Below are positions 7,819 to 15,097 of a stretch of DNA of 15,097 nucleotides, piece by piece. Numbering within the stretch: position 1 is the first letter of the stretch; every line of letters begins with the position of its first letter. The stretch comes from Gymnopilus junonius (lineage: Eukaryota; Basidiomycota; Agaricomycetes; Agaricales; Galerinaceae): the NCBI GenBank assembly GCA_015501075.1, contig JADNYJ010000722.1, positions 1-15,097 of the forward strand, in the 5' to 3' direction. The notes under the pieces were generated by a model. It saw nothing but the letters and a program-made list of their open reading frames with translations, was not told the DNA's origin and did no database searches. The position numbers and the translations under genes are program-made.

Positions 7819-9976
7819 CTAAAGATCATAAGGCCAATTTCCTGGTTCATTACCCTCCTTCTCGAGCTTAGAAATAGTCATGAGATTTCATTGTCATACC
7901 ATTTCATCCAAAAATAAGTTGTAGCAATCAACATGCATCTCGCAGCATATCGCATGATAGCCACCCATCCAACTGTTTGTCTGTTCTGTGACAGAAGAAT
8001 CGAAATACCACTTCTTATCACTGGTCCCTCATAATTCTGGAAATGCAGAGGCATTGCAATTTTCCCTACAGAAATGATCTTGCTGGGAGTGTTTGCACTT
8101 GAAATGGAATATGTCCATGGTCAATCCAATATTCTTAAAGAATGGATCATCTTCCACTGCCTTTGTGAGGGTGCAATTGTTGTTATAAAAGGTATGGTCC
8201 AGTCTGGTTATACCCAGAAGACAGTATGTTCTCTTGATCATTTCCTGTAGAGTAGAATTAAATGTCAATCAATCTTTGCTTTTAGAGATGGCAGGTATAG
8301 GCTTACCATGACACTGTGGACAGCCTCAGCATGATAAAAGGTTTCACGAGCCATAATGACACCACATGGAGCCACAAAGAGCTGTTCATTATGAGTGTGC
8401 TTGCAGCCAAATTGAGCACATATGGATTTCCTGCCACTGAGCACTTGTTCTGAAGCAGGGCAAGCCTTACCTTGGCTTGTAAACTCGAATGGCTCCTCCA
8501 TGTTTTCATCCTTGATGACCTCAGATATATCTGTTATCTCACCTGCTAATGTGTCTGGCAGATGAGCGACCTGTGCTCGCTGCTGCTGCTCTTTCAATTG
8601 GAAACAGCTCTGTCCATGAACATTATAGACATCCTCAACAGCCTGATGCTCAGCCAATTGGCACATCTTCTTGTTTGGGACTATAGGCTCATTGCAACCA
8701 ACCATGGAGCAAACATAGTCATGGTTGCAGTGATCTGGACAGAACCTATGCCTATTAGTCTGCAAGGGGTTCTTGCAGTTCAGTTCTCTGCAGCAGGGAT
8801 GCACCAGGGTTACACCATCTATAACAACAACAGAGACCCTGTGAGCCAGTGGAGTATTTGATGTGTTGACCTCTGGAAAATAATATTTAATGTAAGTGGA
8901 TAATGCTCCTTGGACATGAATGCTAGAAAATACCTGGGTATGTACAAGTGCATTTTTTGCAGTAGTGCCAAAGTACTGGTTGGTTGATCAGTCGAAAGCA
9001 ATCCTTGCAAAGATGGACAGCCTCAGCAAATCGCTCCTTTGACAGTCCTCCATAGGGAACAGTAAGCATTGACCTCTGAGATACACAGTCTTCGAGAAGA
9101 GACAAGATAGTAAAGGCATTGAAGACCTGATCAGATGTGACTTCAAGTTTGAATTGCCAGCCATCAGGTGTGTAATTCCTTTTTGCAAATCTGTTGTTGT
9201 AGATGTGAGCACAATTAGTTGCTGACATCTATGACAGAAGCATCATTGATATCCAGAGGTCGACAAGGCTCTGGTCAGCAAATTGGTGTTCTCCAATTTG
9301 CAGAATATTAGGTAACCTATCATAGTAAAATCTTGTGCCTTTGAATACTCAAAAATTGTGGTGGTAGTTTACATTGCATTCTATTTTGAATGGTCATCGA
9401 CAATGATCTGGCTTGTTTGAGAGCCAACGCACCTTCACAGATAAGGTGGACTGCATATATCAGCACAGCTCCATGGTCAAGCATAAAGAGAACAGCCTGG
9501 TTTGACTCTGACTTCTTGAGCATAAGCTGCTGATGTCATTTGCAGTCTGTGTTCATGCAGTAGTGGCTTGGAGGAAAGAGCATATAGTAGGCTAGCACCA
9601 CCAGAACAATGAGGGTGCAAATCCCTCAGCACTTAATTGCTCTCTACTTACTAATTCCTCTTGAATGGCCAAACTTGGCATACAACAATGGAAGGTTCAT
9701 TCCATTTGTTGGAAGAATCATTGGACCCATATTCCACATGGTATGAGTGAGAAACTCCCAAATTGTGTCTATAGACTGAAGGAGTATGGTGCATGCCTTG
9801 GATAAAAACCATTGGATAACTGGGGACAGTATAGGCCCAGCAGAACCAATAGCAAAGTTACCTAGCTGGATGAGCAGAATGATGTCCTTCAATCGTGAGG
9901 CCAGGGCAATAAACTGAAGGAGTTGTTCAACAGTAAGAGGGGTGAGCCTTGCTGCTTGGAGAGCTTGCAAAAGCAT
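7819..9976 (-). pseudogene. KDZ-transposon-associated CxC5/CxC6 cysteine-cluster protein, inactivated
   Basis: Relic of the basidiomycete family carrying CxC5- and CxC6-type cysteine clusters, linked to Kyakuja-Dileera-Zisupton DNA transposons. Exons (minus): 9976-9652, 9591-9433, 9380-8934, 8872-8307 and 8244-7819. Introns of 60, 52, 61 and 62 nt have GT...AG ends, every junction is in phase, and the exons sum to 641 codons including the stop. Markers in order: VEQLLQFIALASRLKDIILL, YAKFGHSRGI, FPPSHYCMNTDC, a CEEC pair across intron 2 followed by NVNYHHNF, ATNCAHIYN, VVVIDGVTLVHPCC, then NRHRFCPDHC, CGVIMARETFYHAEAVHSVM, DHTFYNNNCTL, DIFHFKCKHS and SVTEQTDSWMGGYH. The Asp/Glu/His pattern near the C-terminus may be an RNase H-like transposase core (inference). 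Internal stops: TGA 9538-9536, TGA 9351-9349, TAG 9231-9229, TGA 8031-8029, TGA 7896-7894 and TGA 7890-7888. Family call rests on recalled motif order. Confidence 0.87.
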
Positions 9977-9989
9977 CAGGAAATGTGCT

Positions 9990-10245
9990 AAAAAAGTTTT
10001 TCTGGTTTTCTGACTGAAAAAACCATGGAAACTGGCCAAAAATGACCCAAAAATGGCAATTTCAGAAACCATGAAAACCTAGGTCCATTTCCTCAAAAAC
10101 CTGCCAAGCAAAGATTTCACACTAGACCTAATATAAGTAATTACTTAGCAAAATGAATCAAAAAATCTCTGCCAGGTTTCCGGAAACCAAAAAACCATCC
10201 AAAACCGGTAAAAACCCAGAAACTTTTTTTCCACTTTGCTGATGA
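9990..10245 (-). repeat. Pyrimidine-rich quasi-repeat with a 14-bp palindrome upstream of the KDZ-type gene
   Basis: On the minus strand the 250 bases before the pseudogene start are built from variants of GGTTTT, GGTTTC and CCAGTTTCC, for example GGATGGTTTTTTGGTTTCCG and CCAGTTTCCATGGTTTTTTC. A perfect palindrome GGTTTCCGGAAACC lies at 10175-10188. Three CpGs survive in its right part (CCGG twice and ACCGGT), unusual in this CpG-poor half. It could be a promoter/leader repeat of the element or the remains of its subterminal repeats. Confidence 0.4.
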
Positions 10246-11857
10246 GCCCCAGAGCTCACTCATGGTGTGCAATGCTGATAGTCCCTTGCTTTGCACTGTT
10301 GGGCTTTTATACCTTTGGCTATCAGTAATGAAGGTTCATGTCTTTACATTTTATTGGGCTAGTTATGTCTAGAGAACTTGAAAACTATCTATCTATCTAA
10401 TTACTGAGGCCTCTACTAGCTGCTGGGCACAGCACTTGTACAACTTGCTCAACTGACAAAGCCATGCATATCCTCCTATAGCACCAACTTTCTTGGACTT
10501 TTCATCTAGGAGACATAGATGAATCTGTACTCGTGTGCTCAGGAAGCCTCATAACTTGGACTCTGACAACATTCCATGTCTATTAAGCCCTTCTGCCAAG
10601 CCAATTCTGGGTGAGCTAATTCATGCTAGTGTGGCCCATAGACCAACCAACTTTTAATAAAACTATGTAGAATGTATTCATAGTATGCTAATATACTAGC
10701 CTACAGAAGGATTTGAATGGTGGAGGTATAATATAGGGGTTTTACAAATGATGAGGTTGGGTGCCTGCCAAGGTGCTGGGGAAAGCCAGCACACAACTTG
10801 CACTTTGGATGCCGATGGGTGCCGATTTGCCAAACTGCCAAATGCTGAATTACCAAGATCAGAATTTTCTGGAATATTTCCCTTTAATTTGAGGAGAACA
10901 ATAATTGATAAAATGTACATCCTTGAGGGCCAAAAGTAAGGTCACTTCAGTCAGAAGTGCTCATTTGTGTTTCATTTCTGAGCAGGCCCAGGAATTCTGC
11001 AACCAGTCTACTACCAGTACCATTGGAACTGCAGTTGGAAATTGTGGTCTTGAAGCACAACAGTACAGGCATCTTAGTCAATATATAAGAGGATGATTAT
11101 GACTTCATCATAAAGGCATTCCTAAGGTAAGGCCTTTTCTTCACTACTGGCTAACAGTAAATTCATTCAACCAGCCACTAATTGCTTATGTTCAAAATCT
11201 CTCAAACCCTAGCAAGTGTGATTGAATTCTATGCCATGATTCACTAGCTTGAGTTCAATATAAATTATGCAATTGAATTTACTTAACCACGACATGTTCA
11301 ATCATTCTGTTGACTGGAGAGATCACTGAGCTGCCTCAATTGGTAGGTCCATGTATGCAAATATAGCACAGAAATGGCGCCATACCTGAAAATGGCTTTA
11401 GCGGCCAGTGTGGTGCTTGAAAGCTCATTGAATTCAGAGCTCAGGTGCAAATTTGCTTCAAAGTCTGTGCACTGCATCACAGTACTATGAGTGCATGACT
11501 TATATAGATGTACTTAGCCTTCCAGATATATAACTTAAAATAAACCTTAAATATTCATGAGCACACTCAATCACTCTTGCTAGCATTTGAGAGACCACAC
11601 TCATAACTAATTGCTAGAATTCATTAAATGAAGTGGTAGCTACGAGTCTCTATTAGCATTTGCCTCACATGAATTACCAGATGACATCCCCTATATGGGT
11701 GATCAATCCCCTTGGCTCCAGTCTCCTGAGACATTTGTCTGCACTGAGGCCCTGGCATCTCTTTGATTGCATGCTCCTGCTGAGCAAACATCCAATGCTC
11801 ATTTAGGAGTGCTGAGAAGGTATTTGGATGAGACAATCAGTGCAGCAGAAACATATA
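10246..11857. other. CpG-poor non-coding or fully decayed sequence
   Basis: About 1.6 kb with no feature I can name. Short open frames at 10748-10939 (plus, containing LPRSEFSGIFPFNLRRTIID), 10905-11096 (plus) and 11298-11480 (minus) have no recognisable motif. A short CTAT microsatellite sits at about 10385-10399. At 10807-10833, GCCGAT occurs twice and two CpGs remain, possibly a small repeat. Probably transposon debris. Confidence 0.4.
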
Positions 11858-12690
11858 TCATATATGGAATAGGATAGGTGGAAGCATGCAATTGGGTTGT
11901 GAAACCCAGTGCAGAAATGGGGAATTGTGTGGGCTCGACCACATGACGATGAGCCATCCCCAGTTTTGGAGCTCTTCCACACCCCTCCACCTGTAGGGGA
12001 GCTGACTTGTTCTTATTCTTCCCTTTTTCCTTGTCCTTCTCCATGACATTATCTCTGTTCTTCCCCTTCTCCTTCCCAACACCCCCAGCCCTTCCACACC
12101 AGGAGGAATCACATGCTTCACATTGAAATAGAGCATGGCTCTATCACTATACTGACATCCTACAGATGGCATGAAGGACATTTTATTCAGGTCAGAAATG
12201 AGTCTGTCATCCCTCCAAACATCCTGTTTAATTTGAGAGGCATTAGGCTCATGGCTGTAGAAATCATGGAAATCATAGAAAATGACAATCTTTACTATCT
12301 CAGAAAATGAGACTGAGCCATTAATGTATGTAAATGTGGAGGTATCCTCGACCCCTTGGTCCTCATCAGGATCACTTTGTGACAGAAGGATGTCCAAGAG
12401 AGGGATGTTGATTACATCTGCATTCCTTGCTTCCTAGATGGCCCATTGCAGCATTGCTGCAAACAAGCCCATCTTTCTCGGTGCCATCACCATCATCAAT
12501 GGAGACAATGTTTCTAGGTGAGCTAATTGCACCCTTGATGCCAAGTGTAGAATTGAACCCAGCTGCTGAACTTCACAGTAGATATCATGACAAACAATCT
12601 GTGACTGGCTGTGCTTGTTGAATGCAGGCATCAAAATGAGTTGTTGTAGCCACCAGACTGATCCAGTGCACTTTGAGATGAAAGAGGTGG
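11858..12690 (-). pseudogene. Unrecognised decayed protein, best-preserved frame of the right half
   Basis: A minus frame runs from about 12690 to 11858 with a single internal stop (TAG at about 12408-12406, between LFAAMLQWAI and EARNADVINI). It reads, in order, SVWWLQQLILMPAFNKHS, LGSILHLASRVQLAHLETLS, MVMAPRKMGLFAAMLQWAI, LLDILLSQSDPDEDQGVED, IVIFYDFHDFYSHEP, KQDVWRDDRLISDLNKMSFM and AMLYFNVKHVIPPGVEG. The last 60 codons turn basic and may be beyond the true end. It is about 270 codons in all, long for a region this AT- and TG-rich, so it was probably real coding sequence. No family recognised. Given the neighbouring KDZ-type relic it may belong to the same element (inference). Confidence 0.4.
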
Positions 12691-12727
12691 TTCTGACGGT
12701 GAGTCAAAGGGACAGTGAGAGCTGCAT

Positions 12728-13430
12728 CTGAAAAATTGGTGGGTAAGCTAAATGGTGCAAGTGAAACTGAAATCATTACCTTTGGGCTCCCTGAGGAAAA
12801 GCTTGATCACTGTGAGCTTGTGTCCAAACCATCAACAAAGATTGTCAGCTTCCAAGCCCTGCCTTCTCTGCTCTTCTTGGCAGTGATCCCTTCTCCAAGG
12901 CCTGATCACATGCCCTGGCCTTCAAGCCACAGAGGTATACTTTAAAGAAGAGGGTCCAATCTACATGCCCCCCATGATGTTGGGATCAACAGAAGTCTGC
13001 CACCTGGGTTGAAGGTGCCATTGGGAATAGAATCTTGTACAATGGATCACATAGCTCCTCCTCCCAGGCACCACAAGAAGCCATTCAAAAATTTCCCAGT
13101 TCTTTTGTAAGCTGAAGCAAGATGTAGCAAGGTTGTAGGGGGCCTCGGCATGCCCATCGATGTCCATGGGTGTACAGTATCATGGTTATGAATTCACCAA
13201 AATTGGTGGAATCAAAGCAAGCTGGGTGGAGTTGCTGGAAATCTGTAAGTATTCACCCAAGGCCAAGGAGTATCTGGGTTAATTCTTATAATCAAGCCAT
13301 CCAATTCATCTGGGGCCATTACTATGCTGGAGTCACAGCTTGAGGTGGGGCTTCATTGGCACGAATGGTTGTATCCACCTTCTGAAGGTTTGGTCAATGA
13401 GGCCACAACCATAGTGTGAAGCACATTGAG
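12728..13430 (-). pseudogene. Heavily decayed coding sequence upstream of the unknown protein
   Basis: Protein-like stretches continue upstream on the minus strand but change frame and contain several stops: MAQCASHYGCGLIDQTFRRW and FVPMKPHLKL (about 13420-13340), ALGEYLQISSNSTQLALIPP (about 13260-13205), then FITMILYTHGHRWACRGP and CDPLYKILFPMAPSTQVADF (about 13190-12990). A good 52-nt intron (12779-12728, GTAATG...TTTTTCAG) would connect it to the segment at 11858-12690. Two competing frames are open around 12990-12780, so I cannot fix the reading. Many stops are TGA where CGA is plausible. Confidence 0.33.
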
Positions 13431-13457
13431 CCATTGCCACACATATCTCAATTCTCG

Positions 13458-14660
13458 ACAAACAGATTCTGAAAATTGCTCATCTTAATTGTTAAGTCAA
13501 TCTGGGGTTAATGAACTATATGAAAACAGCTCACCTTCTGTTTGGGGGCATCACAGGAGTGCTTGAAACAATACCATGTAAAAGTTGATGGAAAAAGCCA
13601 TCCAAATCTGTGAGGGCACTGTTGGAAATAGACTGGCACTACCAGTACCTGTGGCATTGAATGGCAATGACAATGTGTAAGGTTGACATGACAAAATCTG
13701 CCAAAAATGAGATGCTCTAGGGTAGAATGAATCACTCAGATACATACAATCAAAATATCAAGCCAAGGACATTGGTGGTTTTGGAATGATGCCAGCTCAA
13801 AGCAGGGTAGGGCTCACCAAGTGCTTGCCTGACTGGTGCATCTGGTGACCAGTGGATGGCACACAGCATGACAGAAAATTGGGAATGAGTGATATAAGAG
13901 GATCTTCCCATTTTTTGAGGAGATTGAGAGCAGGATGATCTGGTTTCAGATGCTTTGGCTTTGGGTCACTTTGTGAATGATTAGGAAAAGGAGAGTCTGA
14001 GCATTACCAAGAAGTTGAAGGATTAAAAAGTAACTGAAGATGGTGCAATTGTTAAGCTATCAGAACTTGAGTAACAGGTCCATGTGGAACAGTTCTTAGA
14101 TTGGCACATATGTGAGGGCCAGAAATTGATGAAAACTGGCCAGAACTTGGAGAATTGAGCAATGTTTAATGCAGTTTATGTGACCTAGATGGCAGCCTAA
14201 GACAACTTGGAAATACTGTAAGGAGGAGATAGAAGAGGGTCTTTATTTTGAGATCCCTTGACTAGGTGCCATCAGAAAACCTCCCACAAATGCCTGCAAG
14301 CCAGTGGGGATGTTGGGTGCTGTCCTCAAGCCAGCATGGATAAATGGATGAACCAGACAAGAACCAGAGTTATTCTGAAGGATACCATGTATCAAGCCTT
14401 ACTGCATAAGTTAGAAAGCCACACAAAGAGGCTAGGAGAAAGTAAGCCTCCCAGAGTTACACTTCAAGAGACTTGAGGTGGTGTCATTCTTGTAAAGCAC
14501 AGAAAAGGGAAATGAAAACCCAGTCTGCCCAAAGTTTTGTCAGCTTTTTCCCACAGATAAATGAACTTCCCTTGTCAAGATTGATGGCAGCATCAATGAC
14601 ACCTTTGTGAAGCACCTTTCCAGACCCTGCCATGAATTCCCCATTGCCCTCCCCTTGCCT
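13458..14660. other. CpG-free stretch with fragments of open frames
   Basis: No CG dinucleotide occurs on either strand across 1,203 bases. Minus-strand open frames at 13508-13745 contain several Cys/His residues (CHVNLTHCHCHSMPQ; CFKHSCDAPKQ). A plus frame from about 13930 to 14476 reads protein-like between many stops, for example SLSITKKLKD, DGAIVKLSELE, QVHVEQFLDWHICEGQKLM and, uninterrupted, HQKTSHKCLQASGDVGCC. No family recognised and the coding strand is uncertain. Confidence 0.5.
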
Positions 14661-14852
14661 CGGGGTATGCTGTAGGTTATAGTGCTAGTGTAGACTCTGT
14701 AGGGAGCACATCCATTTGAATTCATGGCTGCAGGTTTGTCACCAGCATTTGATCAGAAATGTTGTGACATTGCAGGGCCAATATGAAGACATCAAGGTGG
14801 AACACGTCAATATTGACATCTCAAGGACCAAGTAACTTAGTCTATTGAGCAA

Positions 14853-14930
14853 AGCATTATAGCTCAGTGGTAATTGCACACACACTTTCATTGCTTACAG
14901 GTTGCTTAGCCTTGATTTGATTCTTGGTTT
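14853..14930 (+). repeat. tRNA-like sequence, possible SINE head (decayed Pol III promoter)
   Basis: TAGCTCAGTGG (14860-14870) is an exact match to the internal A box of tRNA genes. GATTTGATTCT (14914-14924) matches the B box GGTTCGANTCC except at three positions, all explainable as C-to-T or G-to-A changes. The 54-base A-to-B spacing is longer than in a standard tRNA without a long variable arm. The acceptor and T stems no longer pair well, so it is not a working tRNA gene. A T6 run at 15000-15005 could have served as terminator. A tRNA-derived SINE remnant is the simplest reading; a tRNA pseudogene is the alternative. Confidence 0.42.
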
Positions 14931-15097
14931 TGTCATCTGAGATTCTTTTGATTTTTATTCAATTTCTATCCCAGATAGGTGCTTTCAGGCACCAGACCCT
15001 TTTTTGAGGTATATATTTGTTTGTCTCTTTCCTGTGACACATTTTCAGGACAGAGGCAGTGATGATATTTCTAACCTTTGCTGAACTAATGTACAAG
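14931..15097. other. Right edge, nothing recognised
   Basis: AT-rich sequence after the tRNA-like unit with T-rich runs. It may be the body of a SINE or plain intergenic sequence. Confidence 0.3.

Noticed and set aside
9557..9634. tRNA-like unit on the plus strand with a perfect T arm (GAGGG-TGCAAAT-CCCTC) and an A-box-like TGGCTTGGAGG
   Set aside because: Much of it, including the A-box match, is explained by the minus-strand KDZ-type exon 2 (FPPSHYC region) and the intron before it. The acceptor stem does not pair and T55 is missing.
10385..10399. CTAT microsatellite
   Set aside because: Three to four units only, of no particular significance.
13508..13745. Cys/His-rich minus frame as a CxC2-type KDZ transposase N-terminus
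   Set aside because: The spacing does not match well and a competing frame is equally open.
10246..15097. TET/JBP-type dioxygenase gene, often found next to KDZ transposons in mushrooms
   Set aside because: I looked for its His-x-Asp and downstream His/Arg signature among the open stretches and saw none. Decay is too strong to exclude it completely.
1..15097. Bacterial-type systems such as CRISPR arrays, operons or phage
   Set aside because: No regularly spaced direct repeats with unique spacers and no co-directional gene blocks; the spliceosomal introns identify a eukaryote.

Overview
The window looks like nuclear DNA of a filamentous basidiomycete, most likely a mushroom-forming fungus (Agaricomycetes). 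The reasons are many short GT...AG introns of about 50-75 nt, a RecQ-like helicase relic of the kind amplified in these genomes, and a decayed protein of the KDZ-transposon-associated cysteine-cluster (CxC5/CxC6) type, a family I know mainly from Agaricomycetes. I see no bacterial features: no operons, Shine-Dalgarno sites, CRISPR arrays or rRNA genes.

Left part (1-7,450), normal CpG content. It opens with the 5' half of a broken RecQ-like DEAH helicase on the minus strand (1-526), with possible upstream coding up to about 930. A 153-bp PIF/Harbinger-like MITE follows (946-1098), with 15-bp inverted repeats and a TAA target duplication. Next is a minus-strand gene for a highly acidic protein (1589-2685), whose last exon carries a 15-bp minisatellite of 17 identical units encoding TDEEE, and more open sequence upstream of it to about 3,336. 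The plus strand from 3,750 to 6,000 holds pieces of one or more intron-rich genes. The best is a five-exon model at 4671-5631 of unknown function. Weaker candidates lie at 6296-6867 (minus) and 7167-7442 (plus).

Right part (about 8,050-15,097), strongly CpG-depleted. It contains a KDZ-associated pseudogene (7819-9976, minus) whose five exons still splice in frame to 641 codons but carry six internal stops. A pyrimidine-rich quasi-repeat lies just upstream of its start. A decayed minus-strand protein of unknown family follows (11858-12690, continuing degraded to about 13,430), then a 1.2-kb stretch with no CpG at all (13458-14660), and a tRNA-like A box/B box pair near the right edge (14853-14930).

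The genes do not form a pathway. The picture is a mobile-element-rich compartment in which CGA-to-TGA and similar transition-type stops suggest inactivation by cytosine methylation/deamination or a RIP-like process, next to a younger or less mutated compartment. I found no confident novel system. The unknown decayed protein, the unknown multi-exon gene and the sharp compositional split are the best leads.
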